Shown one piece after another: positions 20,538 to 31,510 of a DNA stretch of 64,000 bases (positions within the stretch are counted from its first letter, which is position 1; every line of letters begins with the position of its first letter). The translations under genes and the position numbers were made by a program. The DNA is from Acrasis kona (lineage: Eukaryota; Heterolobosea; Eutetramitea; Acrasida; Acrasidae), in NCBI GenBank assembly GCA_026419775.2, contig JAOPGA020000108.1:113344-177343 (forward strand), written 5' to 3'. The notes beneath the pieces are model-generated. The model ran no database searches. It worked only from the letters and a program-made list of their open reading frames with translations, and had not been told where the DNA came from.

Positions 20538-21895
20538 ATGGAAGATGTTTTTGATAATACATCACCACGATTTGCTGAAGTACTTGACCTTTTGGTGAAC
20601 TTCAAACAAACAATGAAACTATCAAATCAAAACCTACTTCTCAACTTGCGACAAACTTCAGCAAAAGGACGAATGATGGATTATATAATGAATGTTACTA
20701 TACTTTTCCGTCACTTTGAGAAGTGTCAATATATTGATAACATACGTATTGAGCTATATTCAACATTTGAAGAACAAATGCATACAGAAGAAGACCGCAC
20801 TCACGAGCATGATGACTACTTTTGTGATTTTGGATCATCCTCTACAACTGATGATCACATAGAACCTGACTCTCCATGTTGCTCTGATTCCAGTAATGCC
20901 CAGATGAATAATTTGAATGAGCCCTTGCCAAGTTTGACAAGTGATATACCTTTCTCCAGTATAGATTGTAAAAATGATTGTGTAACACACCTACCCAAGA
21001 TTGTTGACTTGGTGAAAACAGCAAGAAAGAAGTACTTTGAAGACTACCACAAGAAATACAAAAACCGTCCATTAGAACGCCAGCATGAACCAAAAGGTCC
21101 GCAAAAGGAGATACGACAAATTTTGCTAGAACATGTATTTGATGCCAATGGGAGTTACCGTTATTGTCACAAACATCTCCTGACGTATCTTGAAGTGTCC
21201 ACTGGGGCCGTAAAGAAAAACTTGGCTCCTGAACATGGCCTTCTAAATAAAAAGTCAAATGCCTCCCTTAAATCAGCAACAATTGACAGGTTACGATTAT
21301 TTATTGATACAAATTGTCAGCTAAACGGCCGAAAAAAAGGGAAAACACATTATTTAGATCCAAAATTTACTCAATTTTATGTTCCAAGCAAAAAGATACA
21401 AGAAGACAAACGTCGTCCATGGTCAGAAAAGGACTTAAAACGGTGTTTTCTATATGAGTTCAATTGGTCTCAAAAATTAGTTGGTGGGGCTTCTCACCTC
21501 AACCTGGTGAAACGTACTATTTCAGAAAACTCAACCATGATGTTTTCGGACTCGTCAATCACTGCACTTGGAGGATAAAAGAGGAGAGAGAAAATATACT
21601 GCAGCGCATTAATTATGAAAAGGTGCCAGAATAGCATCAGCCGGTACTTGTTGAAGATATAAAATCAACTCAATATTGCCCAAGCCAGTCGAAGCTAGAG
21701 GTTGACGGTGCAACCGTCTATATCAATGATGAACGACAGGGTGGTTCAAAGAACGCGGACCATACAGTTTCACACATTGACAGATATGTGTCCACAATTT
21801 TAAGCAATTGGATTAAGCACATTCATCTTTGGATGGACAACGCAGCAACAAACAAAAATAAAACAACACTTGCTTGGGCGTTATCTGAATTTTGA
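20538..21895 (+). pseudogene. Decayed DNA-transposon transposase-like gene
   Basis: A frame from ATG at 20538 (MEDVFDNTSPRF) runs to a stop at 21578. It holds a YRYCHKHLLTYLEVS segment and basic regions. A further frame at about 21705-21893 continues the similarity after at least one frameshift and stop: YINDERQGGSKNADHTVSHI ... HIHLWMDNAATNKNKT. The HLWMDNAATNKNK block resembles the H-x-DN-x-x-QNKN motif of DUF7869-type transposase domains in many eukaryotic transposons, with Gln replaced. Inferred: an inactive element copy. No terminal inverted repeats were found by eye. Confidence 0.5.
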
Positions 21896-22057
21896 TCCAA
21901 AATATGATCGATGTTTGATCGCAGTTATGATAACGATGTTGATTGATTGTTGATTGCAATTATGATCGCAGTCAACCGATCATAAATCAAATCAAGTATC
22001 GAATCTGTGGAGGTTCCCAAAGATGCTAAATTATAAAAACATTTAGTATAAGTTCCC

Positions 22058-22784
22058 CTCAACGTAACTACTCTTCTTATGGGTCTGAGATTTCTTTCCC
22101 ACAAGGTAGAATCGTAAAATATGATGGTTCATCCACAAGTCAGGAGTTGAGAGCATACGATATTAGTACTGGAGCTCTCGTTCAGACTGTTAACATTGGT
22201 GGTGGCCAACAATTGGACCGTCTTGTTAACGACTACTATAACCCTAATGCTATAAATACTCTAGGAAGTAAATTCCACGTATTTAAACAATATACTAGAG
22301 ATTTTGAGTTTGTCGAGACTCGTGAATTCACACAAGCCCAAAATATTGTCAACAATGTCATTTTCTCATGTTTCAGCTCCTCATCTACTGAATGTCAAAG
22401 AATTGAAACCATTGTAAAAGGAGGTCAGAGATTCTCTCAATCTTCTACTGCTATTTCGAACAGATGCCAAATCTCATCTAGTGCGCCTCCGACTACAACA
22501 GGTGCACCACAAGTATCGACCGGCTCTCCCACTTCTAAAGCACCACAAGCATCATCGAGCAGTCCTCAAAGTCCTTCATCTACAGCACAACCAACTCAAG
22601 CAACATCTAAAGCTCCAACACAAAATGAATCTGGAGATAACAACGCTAGAGAATCCAGTAGTGCAATGAAGGTAGCTGTTGGTAGTGTTGCCGCCGCTGT
22701 GGTTGCATCATGTGTTATCTTGTTGTGAACAATTAATTGACTAATAATAAAATGTTATTTTGATTTCAATAATTATATGAATTT
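22058..22784 (+). pseudogene. Inverted partial copy of the surface-protein gene
   Basis: This segment matches the reverse complement of about 877-1623 closely, covering the last half of the 422-aa protein, its stop codon and about 50 bp of 3' flank. It lacks the signal peptide and first half, and a 21-nt in-frame deletion shortens the Ser/Pro stalk. The frame stays open from 22147, so the copy is recent. The left junction lies within the codons for QRNYTSYG. The 3' break corresponds to the point where the LINE relic begins at the original locus. Confidence 0.9.
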
Positions 22785-23063
22785 ATTGTCTTTACTTATC
22801 GAAATGCGTTCTTTCTTCCATCCATCCGTAATAATTATTTTCGCAGTTTTACTTTATCACGGGTGCTTGGATGCAAAGAATCTGATGACCTTTTCCGCTT
22901 TTAGATAACTGAGGTGCTAAAATACAAAGAACATTTCATTTGTTCTCTTAGGAGTGCAAAACATTGAAGAATGGTTTGAAAATGTAGATGAAAGTGACTT
23001 TTTTATTAACTTAAAGGTATTTTTTTCACGCAAGTTCTACTTTTTTTCAGCCGCTTATAAAAA
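22785..23063. other. Upstream region of family copy A
   Basis: An 18-bp stretch at about 22781-22798 and the stretch from about 22995 to 23040 match the reverse complement of 63553-63630. The intervening roughly 195 bp are absent from the 63-kb copy. So the promoter region is shared with family copy B apart from one insertion or deletion. Confidence 0.6.
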
Positions 23064-23123
23064 ATGACAATTCGTTTAATAGCGAACAGAAATGACAAAC
23101 GAGGCAGAGATAGAAACGAACCA
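23032..23123 (+). repeat. Shared 5' leader/first-exon repeat, copy A
   Basis: Reverse-complement match to 1-92 and 63461-63552. It includes the ATG at 23064 and most of exon 1. Confidence 0.9.
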
Positions 23124-23452
23124 TATGATCATGTCAAAAAGATTAGGTGTAAGTCACACAACACAACAAAAGTACTCAACATGTTATTGTAGTGGGTGGT
23201 GGAGGTCAGCGGAAGACTCCAGTGCAAGAGCAGGCATTCAACCATGTGAAATTATTGAATCAAGAAGAGTTGAGCAAATGGCTGAGAGAAAAGGAAATTA
23301 GTAATAATACCATTGAGGCACTACAAGGAATGCAAGGAAGAGTGTTTGTGAGAATGAACAGGAAAATTTTGGAAGATCGATCTTTATCAGAAGAACAAAT
23401 TATTGATATTCAATGTGTTCTTGAAGACTTCCTCGGTGTATGCCTCAAATAA
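23064..23452 (+). CDS. Repeated-family protein, copy A, with a SAM-like C-terminal domain
   Basis: Exon 1 is 23064-23148 and exon 2 is 23193-23452. They join in phase 1 across a 44-nt intron with a consensus GTAAGT donor, giving 114 aa. Exon 1 is basic (MTIRLIANRN then DKRGRDRNEP). After a Gly run the C-terminal 65 residues (EELSKWLREKEIS ... LSEEQIIDIQCVLEDF) have the length and helix pattern of a SAM domain. Known: SAM domains mediate oligomerisation or protein contacts. A second ATG 28 nt downstream opens another frame (MTNEAEIETN) that reaches exon 2 if GTGTAAGT is the donor. I prefer the first because of the donor. Copies B and C share exon 1 but not exon 2. Confidence 0.6.
23149..23192 (+). 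repeat. Repeated 44-nt intron, copy 1
   Basis: Starts GTAAGTCACACAACACAACA and ends CAACATGTTATTGTAG. It is identical in all 44 positions to the reverse complement of 63258-63301 and differs at two positions from that of 63392-63435. All three are preceded by T and followed by TGGGTG. Confidence 0.92.
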
Positions 23453-23685
23453 AATCAATGATGAAAGGAAATTCCACCCCTTCCTTGCTCTGATATTTAA
23501 AATGTGTGATTTAGATTTGCTTCGCCTAGATTGATAATGTAATAGGTGATTACATCGCATTGCGTGATTTTCATGTCTCGAAATTTCCACCGGTATGGTG
23601 ACAGGTAATGCTATTTAATATTGCGGGTAAAGGACTTTTACAAGATCAATTTATTATTAATACATTGATAATTATAACATCACAA

Positions 23686-23880
23686 ATGAAACGTTTCATC
23701 ATTCGTCAGTTTAGTGTCTCAGCACTAATGCGAGCAGAGGGTCACACCAAAGTAACAGTACCAAATGATCAGAAGCAAACAAACAAGGAGAACAAAGAAG
23801 AACCAGAGAATAAAAAGACCAGTGACGAGAAGGACGACAAAAGTAACCCCGATAACATAATGCACAAGCAGGGACCTTAA
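23686..23880 (+). CDS. Small, possibly mitochondrial, charged protein
   Basis: A 64-aa frame from ATG at 23686. The start (MKRFIIRQFSVSALMRAEG) is an amphipathic basic helix like a mitochondrial presequence. The remainder is strongly hydrophilic (Lys/Glu/Asp/Asn) and disordered. No family recognised. Its size and low complexity keep confidence modest. Confidence 0.4.
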   Translation: MKRFIIRQFSVSALMRAEGHTKVTVPNDQKQTNKENKEEPENKKTSDEKDDKSNPDNIMHKQGP

Positions 23881-23925
23881 AGACATGTAACAATTAACAT
23901 TAAGAAGAAATGTAAATATAAACTT

Positions 23926-25144
23926 TTAATCATCATAATCTTCTAATCCAAACAATTTTCGTCCAGTAGCAGTCAAATCATCTCCGATACCGCTCTGTTC
24001 CAATTTCGCCTCAACAATTTCCTTTCTCTGTTTGAACGTACCTTTTGGCGGTGCAGGGAAGTACTTCAAGAATTGAGCCATTCTAGGTCTGTCACTATGA
24101 TTTGGTTTGCTGCCATGTGGAAGCCTAATGTCCCACACAAGAAGAGACCCGGCAGGCATCGTAATACGTTCAGCATATTGATGTATTGGATCCGATGATG
24201 GAAGAACATTAAATGAACCAAACCTTTTGTATTTCCCAAGTGTATCCCTAGTGCGATGCGCCCATTGTTCCAAATGTTTGTGAAAACCTGGTACTAGTTG
24301 GAATCCACCATCTTGTTCTCTATTGTCAATAAAATTTAAAAGAGCTTGTAAACGGATTTGGTTGCCTGGTGCGGAAGAATGACCGGTTGCATTATGTTCT
24401 TCGCAGAATGTTGGTAAGTGACTTAATTTGGAGGGGAAGGCTCTTGCGTAGTCAATTGATTTTGGAGGTTCCGCTACTTCAGCATAGTACTCCCAAGGAT
24501 TGACATCTAGATGGAGGTTGGGATCAGTCTCCCACATGGGTTTGTTTTTAAAGACAGTTCCATCTCCGAACAAGTCGACATTAATGGTCGGTCTGAATAA
24601 TCCATACCTAAAAAAAAGTTAAAAAAAATGAATGTGGACGAACCTGTCAATGTTTACAATTAGTTTGTTTGTGTTCAAAAGTTTTGTAAAGACTTTGATG
24701 ACATTTGGGTTTTGACGATTCAAGAAGGCTTGTTTTGTGAACACGGGTGGGGCACCAAGTATGCCCTCGTTTTCCATATTTGGCCAACAGGCATCCCACT
24801 GATGTGGTATGTTTCTGTCTGGTCCTTTTCTGTTATCCTCTGACCAGAATTTGTTGGCAACTGGATTTGATTTGTTACTGAACATTGTATTTCTCCAGGC
24901 GCCACTCTCGAGATAGCTCCAAACGTCATCTACAGATGCTTCAATCTCCTCTTTTGATAGGACATCTCTTATTACTACGAACCCAAACTCTTCAAAGAAC
25001 TAAAGTATGATGGTGCTGAATATTATTAAATCTTACGCTGCCAGCACTTCCGCTTTCGACTTCATCAAGCGTGAACGATAATACAAACTCTTCATTTGTA
25101 GGATCCCTCGGTACGTTTGGTCTGTTATATCCTTTATATGCCAT
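23926..25144 (-). CDS. Phytanoyl-CoA dioxygenase (PhyH) family protein
   Basis: Three exons (25144-25037, 24999-24644, 24607-23926; introns 37 and 36 nt) give 381 aa. Seen: an N-terminal helical region with FFEEFGFVVIRDVLS (typical PhyH entry helix); an HxD iron motif within NLHLDVNPWEYY; a beta-rich core with DGGFQLVPGFHKH; and distal residues in LPHGSKPNHSDRPRMAQFLKYF. Known: Fe(II)/2-oxoglutarate oxygenases with a 2-His-1-Asp centre. The substrate is not predictable; the family hydroxylates lipids and small molecules. No C-terminal peroxisomal signal (ends GLEDYDD). A broken inverted copy lies at 61550-62642. Confidence 0.85.
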
Positions 25145-25521
25145 TGTTCTTTTGTATTTGATTGTTAGCATTTCTTTTCAGAATTGAGGCTTTTGGAGCA
25201 CAAGAACTCATGTCAAGTTCTGTTTGTGATTGACCATTTGTTACAAAATATTGACATGGTTCAGATTGAATCTATTCACCGTGTTGACGTCAATTGAAGG
25301 TCTGCTATTCAAAACTGGTATTAGAGTTCATTATCTTATTTAGTAAAGAAATTTGATAGCAATAAAAACCAAAAGTTGTTAATAAGGTAAATTATACATT
25401 TTATTTTTACATGTATTTTATACATCCTTTTAAACAGTCTACAGGGTCTATTAACCTCTTACCGACAGCTTCAGCAATCAACGTTTTGTTTGAACTCTTC
25501 TCGACTCACACCTCACATTAC
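25145..25521. other. Spacer upstream of the PhyH gene
   Basis: Contains the PhyH promoter and the 3' region of the next minus-strand gene. The whole stretch is duplicated at 61.8-62.2 kb, so the 61-62 kb copy includes intergenic DNA. No gene or RNA seen. Confidence 0.5.
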
Positions 25522-26028
25522 TTATTTGGTGTTGTTGGACTTTCTACCAAACGAAGCAAGCAAGTTAGTCCAAGTGGATGGCTTGGCTTGAGTTGCTCTT
25601 CTCTCATGATGCACTCTTCTACTTTTTAAACAGCAGTTGGTGAAAAGTGTTATCAATCTCTTGACAACAATATTTTCAAGCATCGCCACGATGGTATTAT
25701 TTTCCTGTTTTGTTGTAGACTTCTCGTCTTGTAATAACTTGACTGCGACTTGTTCAATGTAACTTCTCCAATCGTCTTGTATCAAGATGTATTTTTCTGA
25801 TTGCTCATCAACAAATGTTTTATACATCTCGACAACAATTGACCTCTTTTTGCTGTGTAAATCAGGCATATCGTTGAAAATTTGTATCTTGTCGAACAAA
25901 GTCAGGTAGTGCTCATACCACTCAAGCTTTGCAAAATCCTCCACTTCTCTCCGTATCTCTTTGTCTGAAATAAGTTTGTTCTTGAACATTAATTCAATCT
26001 TGTCCAAACACAAGTCACTTTGATGCAT
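25522..26028 (-). CDS. Unknown 168-aa helical protein
   Basis: An intronless frame from ATG at 26028 (MHQSDLCLDK). It is rich in amphipathic helices (about 10-125). Residues about 127-168 are basic (NCCLKSRRVHHERRATQAK) and end LLASFGRKSNNTK. No family recognised. The last 87 codons are copied in inverted orientation at 61562-61825, with the frame still open. Confidence 0.6.
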   Translation of the reverse strand: MHQSDLCLDKIELMFKNKLISDKEIRREVEDFAKLEWYEHYLTLFDKIQIFNDMPDLHSKKRSIVVEMYKTFVDEQSEKYILIQDDWRSYIEQVAVKLLQDEKSTTKQENNTIVAMLENIVVKRLITLFTNCCLKSRRVHHERRATQAKPSTWTNLLASFGRKSNNTK

Positions 26029-26695
26029 TTGTTTTTAAATGATGAATCAAGTTCCTCTCACCTTTGCTAACTTCACTTAAGATAACATCACAGGAATACT
26101 CCAATCGACTTTGCACCTTCTTTGGGTGGTTTGCGCAGGACGTTTGACGACGAACAACAAAAACGATACATCTTACCAGAAGTTGTAGACCCAAATAAAG
26201 CTGAGATATATAAAAACTATAAAACGAACTATTATTAACCGTACACGGTCGTTTTTTACATACAAGCCATATGTGCTACCATCATGCCACTATTTTATAC
26301 GAATTCTATCAACAGTAATAATGAATTTGTTATTCTAAGGAGGGTGGATAATAACAACATTCTTTTTAAGTGAAAGTGAGATTATTTTATTAGTATCTCT
26401 GATCAACAAAGTAAAATGCATGAGTGGAAACACAAGGATACTCGCAGGATAACAGAAGATAGATATCTATTCATAATCCGCATTAGTCCTGTTTTGTGTT
26501 TTTCAATAGCATTTTTAGTAAACAGCTGTCATGATCTTGTCAGCTAAAGGATTTTAACGGTTACCGGTTCTAATAATACAATTTTAGTTGAAGGTCATTT
26601 TGAATACCCCATTTATGGTATAGAGAACTATTAATAACTTAAGGAGACTATATAAATCTAACAAATTTTTCGAATCCTTGACAACGTAAAAAACG
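26029..26695. other. Intergenic region, no gene seen
   Basis: About 670 bp, AT-rich, between divergent genes. I see no supported frame, tRNA or repeat. Confidence 0.5.
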
Positions 26696-28048
26696 ATGTC
26701 GTCAAAAAGCAGAGAAAACGCAAGAGCCGTTCCAGAGATTATCTACGCTAAGGCTAATAAAGTACACACATGTAACGTGTGTGACGCATTTGCTAGGACA
26801 AAAATAATGTGCCCAGAATGTGACCAGTCAGTTGCAATTTCAGGATGCATCGGAGAGTGGTTCAAGAGCCACCCTCAATGTAACCACTGTCACTCCAATT
26901 TGGATCTACAGATATCAGCAAAATGCCCAAACCAATACTGTGATTTCATGGGATCGTACCCAAACGTAATAGAACACATGAACAATTGTGAATACGATCT
27001 TACGGAGTACGGCATATCAGAGTGTGAATCCATAGCCTTATCAGATGCTACGTCAGTAATGACGGCCAGCATTTTTGGAGCTGAAAGCATAGTCATGTCC
27101 AGAGCACCAAGCCATAAGACCCCCGCCAAAGCCGCACAAGATCAAGAAATGTCCAGGTGCATTTTAGGCTGTGGTAAACTCATACCAAGAACCCAAATGG
27201 AGGATCATGTCGAAAATTACTGTATGGAAAGAATGATGTCATGCACCAGAGCCCGTTTGGGTTGTACATGGATGGACGAAGCAAAAAATTACAACAAACA
27301 TTTCGAGAGCTGTCCTTATGAGAAACTTGCTCCGTTACTTACAAAACTAAATGACCGTGTGACGGATTACCAAACCAAAATAAAGAAACTAGAAGCGAAC
27401 CTTTCATCCTATGACACAAGATGTGCGGAAGAGTCCGAAATTAGAGCCAACCTGATGAAGGAGGTCCAAGAACTCACTACACAACTAGAAAGAAAACAAA
27501 GGATACCCACATCCACATCACTCACGAGCGAACATTCGGGACCCATCATCACTCACAGTCCAGCCAATAACGTAGTGGAGGTCATGCACCTAAAACCTGA
27601 AATTGAAATGTTAGAGGACTCACTCAAGTTCATGGCGGCTCACAAGTTTAATTGGAACATCCACCACAGGGACATTTACATGAACAAGCAACAAATAAGC
27701 GACGTATTCCAGTACAAAGGTCACTTGTGGCAACTTCGTTTCGTACCTGCTACAAATGCAGGACTCTACTTGTGTATCAAAAGTAATGTTTCTAAAAGTC
27801 ATGCCGTCGGTGTTCGTTGTAAATTGTTTGCTCTCCACACCAGTCATCACATTGACAAGCACATTATATTAAACGTTACTCATCGGTTCGAAAAGAAGGA
27901 TCGTTGCGGAGATAAACTAATTAACCTTACGATGAATCAATTACTGGATCCCTCGAAAGGATTCTTGCACGCTGATGGTTGCCTTCATTTAGGTGCCTAC
28001 ATAAGCGATGTCGAAGATTACGAAAGTGACAAGTGTTGTATAATGTAA
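26696..28048 (+). CDS. TRAF-like protein with a C-terminal CaaX box
   Basis: An intronless 450-aa protein. Order: a degenerate RING-like Cys/His cluster (about 25-65, HTCNVCDAF ... CPECDQ ... CNHCHSN); TRAF-type zinc fingers (about 72-98 and 153-205, with CILGCGKLIPR and CTRARLGC); a coiled coil (about 210-270); and a MATH/TRAF-C-like beta domain (about 315-440, KFNWNIHHRDIYMN ... GLYLCIK). The last four residues CCIM form a CaaX box, predicted to be farnesylated because X is Met. Known: TRAFs are trimeric receptor adaptors or ubiquitin ligases. The RING here lacks a full ligand set, so ligase activity is doubtful. Prenylation would place it on membranes. Confidence 0.85.
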   Translation: MSSKSRENARAVPEIIYAKANKVHTCNVCDAFARTKIMCPECDQSVAISGCIGEWFKSHPQCNHCHSNLDLQISAKCPNQYCDFMGSYPNVIEHMNNCEYDLTEYGISECESIALSDATSVMTASIFGAESIVMSRAPSHKTPAKAAQDQEMSRCILGCGKLIPRTQMEDHVENYCMERMMSCTRARLGCTWMDEAKNYNKHFESCPYEKLAPLLTKLNDRVTDYQTKIKKLEANLSSYDTRCAEESEIRANLMKEVQELTTQLERKQRIPTSTSLTSEHSGPIITHSPANNVVEVMHLKPEIEMLEDSLKFMAAHKFNWNIHHRDIYMNKQQISDVFQYKGHLWQLRFVPATNAGLYLCIKSNVSKSHAVGVRCKLFALHTSHHIDKHIILNVTHRFEKKDRCGDKLINLTMNQLLDPSKGFLHADGCLHLGAYISDVEDYESDKCCIM

Positions 28049-28106
28049 ATAAAAAAAATTGTTTTGGTCAACTGTTCTTTTTGTACTGTACTATTGTTTT
28101 GAGCAA

Positions 28107-31100
28107 ATGACTGACGAGCTGAACTTGCTGGACGATGATTGGGATTCCGCTTTCACAAAGATTAAGCAACCCACATTCTCCACTGCAAAGGACACTACTC
28201 ATGAAAATCATGCCGTAAGTAACTCCCATGGAATGGAGCACTTATCGAATAAAAAAGGGATACGATGATGATAGTGAAAATGATAGCGATAATGATGGAG
28301 CAGCTGAGCAAGTTTATGAGAATAATGATGAAGCTCAATTCATGAGCGAAGAGGTTCCCTTTAGCTTTGACAGAACTTTTATACAAGTTGTTGCAGTCGA
28401 GGGTACCTTGATGTTGGTCTCTGACTCCAATACTGTAATAATGGCCGAGGAGGAAGCTTATAGAGGTGGGATTGAATTTCGATTCAAAAAATTAAAAAAC
28501 AAATTGTAGAGTTTGAAGTGGAACCAAGAAACGACGAAACCATCCATAAAGCTTTCATCAATCCATCCGGCATTCACGTTCTGATTACCATGACTAATGG
28601 TGACAACTACTATTTTAATACTCAGGGCACTAAGCAACCAAAGATCATATCTAAAATGAGGGTAATTCACAACAATTTACGAGCATCATAACAAATTCGC
28701 AGGGAATTGTTGTAGAAAGTGTTGGTTGGGATAAAGTTGGAGCTGATAAAGAGACAACAGGAAACATTTTGATCGCAAGCGACTCTTGTCTGTATGAATG
28801 CAAGATACACCACAAGGATTTGTGCAAAAACTTCAAACCTGTTTATGACTTCAAAGAAAGTGAAGTAATAGTATCTGCAGGTAAAATCACTGGAATACAG
28901 ATTGAGTACTTCCCACAAACAAAAAACAACAACATGTCCCATTTCCTGATTATGATTGCCACACCATTCCGTTTGTTCGAATTTATTGGTGGGCCAAATT
29001 ATGAAGATTTGTTTGAAGCCTACAAATCAAGCAATCTTCTCGTAGTCAAAGAACTACCTTATACATGTTTGTATAACTAATTTTCAATTCATACTCACCA
29101 TCGCAGCAAAAAGAAACCACAACAGCGAGCTCCACTTTTTTAAAAAAGGCGATAAACCGGCTGAATCTTTTGCATGGCTAAGCAGTAATCATCATTTTAT
29201 TTTTATCACATCTCACAATTCAAGATGCCGGATTGTATCATGGAGCTCTAACGTTTAATAACAGAGGCACCGGGGAATCTGCTCAACAGAGTTATGAGAT
29301 TGTTCAGTTTGACAATAAAACGAGCGTTCCTCCCCTTTCGATTGTGATAACGGAATTTCACACATTTATTGCCTTCCCAGATAAACTTGTCGTGTTGATG
29401 CTTCCACCAGGTTTATGTAGTGGAGGTGAAGGTTCCAACGAACCTAAATATGTACCTTCATCGGCATTGAAGGTTGTATATCAAGAATCTTTTTCACCAG
29501 TACGTTCTACATGTTCCTTTTCTCTAAATTGCTTCAGGTAAACCTGATTGGTCTCACAAGAGATCATTCAAACGGAGACATTTATGCCTACACAGAAACT
29601 TCTGTTTATAAAATTACCGTCGACGATGAAGAGCGCGATGTGTGGAGATTGTATTTGGAAGAAGCACTGAATCCTGATTCTTCGAGAGAGGAATACTTTG
29701 ACATGGCACTCCGCCTTTGTAAACACGAAGCCAAAACAAAGGATATCGTGTTGACGGCCAAAGCAGACTTTTACGTCAAGACTGGAAGATTCAATGAGGC
29801 TGCCGACATTTATGCCAAAACAACAAAAATGTTCGAGGATGTAGCAATAATGTTCCATAACAAGACCCAAAAGGATGCACTCCGCATCTACCTTCTAAAT
29901 AAACTCAAAATCGTATACAACAAGCCAAAGCCAGAGGCCCATGATTTAACCCAACTTAGTTGTCTATGCACTTGGCTGACAGAAATGTACCTAGACAAAA
30001 TGAACCAACTTCACGACGAGGGCGACAAGTCAAAACCCACGTACGAGGTTCTACAAAAAGAGTTCAGAGAGTTCTTGAGCAACAACAAGAAGCATCTCAA
30101 CAACGACACCACCTTCCGACTAATCTCCAGTCACGGTCAAATCCAAGAAACCATCTACTACGCCATGCTCATCGACGACTACGAGAGAGTGATCGCACAT
30201 TGCATCACCGAACGCGACTTTGCTCAAGCCCTAGAGATTTTAAACAAGTTTTGTAAGACCAGGGTATACGAAAATTACTTTTATAAATTTGCCCCTGTCC
30301 TAATGCAACACCTACCAAAAGAAACAGTCAACGCCCTTACAACAAAAAAATTCTTGGAACCAGGGTGCTTAATACCGGCACTGATGCGCTACATCACGAC
30401 GTTCAATCCGAAACCAAACGAAGACAATCACGTCATTAGGTATTTGGAATGGTGCACCAAGAAATTAGAGAATGAAGATCCCGCCATTCACAATCTATTG
30501 TTGAGCCTGTACGCTAATCTAGACGACGACACCAAGCTATTACAATTCTTGAACACGGAGGGAGAAAATAACTTTTACGATCCGAAATATGCACTTCGAA
30601 TTTGTACCGACAAGGGCAAAACGGAAGCATGCGTCCGATTGTACAGCATGATGGGACTCTACGAAGATGCCGTCAAATTAGCATTGAACACGAACGAGAC
30701 CAAATTAGCGAGAGAATGTGCGGACAAACCACAAGACGACGATTTCAAGAAGAAGTTATGGTTACGAATCGCAAAGCACGTGATCGACAAGGACAATAAC
30801 GTCAAGAAAGCAATCGAATGCTTACGATTCACCGACAAGATCAAATTGGAGGACATCTTGCCCTTCTTTCCAGACTTTGTTCTGATAGATGACTTCAAGG
30901 ACGAAATTTGTAACAGCTTAGAAGAGTACAAATCAGAAATCGAGTATCTGAAAACCGACATGCAAGAGGCCACTCAAAATGCAAATTACATTCGAGATGA
31001 CATTAGGGATTTGAAACATCGTTATGGTTACATCACGGCGAGTGCCAAATGCGACTCGACTAGCTGTTTTAAGAGCATATTGGCCAAGGATTTCTATCTG

Positions 31101-31472
31101 TTTCCTTGCCAACACGTGTTTCATGCTAGTTGTTTGGCTGACGAGATTATAAAGTTTGTGCCAGATAGTATCGGAAGGAGAATTGGCGAATTGTGTAAAA
31201 AGAGAGATGCGGCGGCGGCAGCGGCTGTTCCGAAACAGAATGGACAGGGAGGTGTGATTGGGTTCTTGGATAGCGCCTTGTCGAATGTATTTGATGGACA
31301 GCAGATGCCTGTGGAGGAGGTGAAGGAATTGGATAATTTGATTTCGAACGAGTGTCCATTTTGTAGCGATATCATGATCGGGTCGATTGATGCGCCGTTT
31401 GTTGACGATGAGGCCTTGATGGAGAGTTGGGCCATTGGAAATGAATATTATGAAACAAAGGATGATGAATAA
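28107..31472 (+). CDS. VPS18: Vacuolar protein sorting protein 18 (HOPS/CORVET)
   Basis: Seven exons with introns of 38-44 nt (28107-28214, 28258-28465, 28510-28661, 28703-29070, 29114-29184, 29225-29499, 29538-31472), all in phase, give about 1038 aa. Seen: the Pep3/VPS18 N-terminal propeller (VAVEGTLMLVSDSNTVIM ... SELHFFKKG ... AWLSSNAGLYHG), clathrin-type helical repeats, a coiled coil (about 870-895), and a C-terminal RING-H2 (CDSTSCFKS ... CQHVFHASC ... CPFC). Known role: core subunit of the HOPS and CORVET tethers for endosome and vacuole fusion. The start lies 58 bp after the TRAF-like gene's stop. A Gly/Ala/Gln insert interrupts the RING. Confidence 0.93.
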
Positions 31473-31510
31473 AAATTGATTTTTTTTGTAATCGATTTTT
31501 TGTGTGTGGG

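Noticed and set aside
23092-23301. Alternative start MTNEAEIETN for family copy A
   Set aside because: It needs GTGTAAGT rather than GTAAGT as donor and skips the first ATG of the conserved leader. Kept only as an alternative in the entry.
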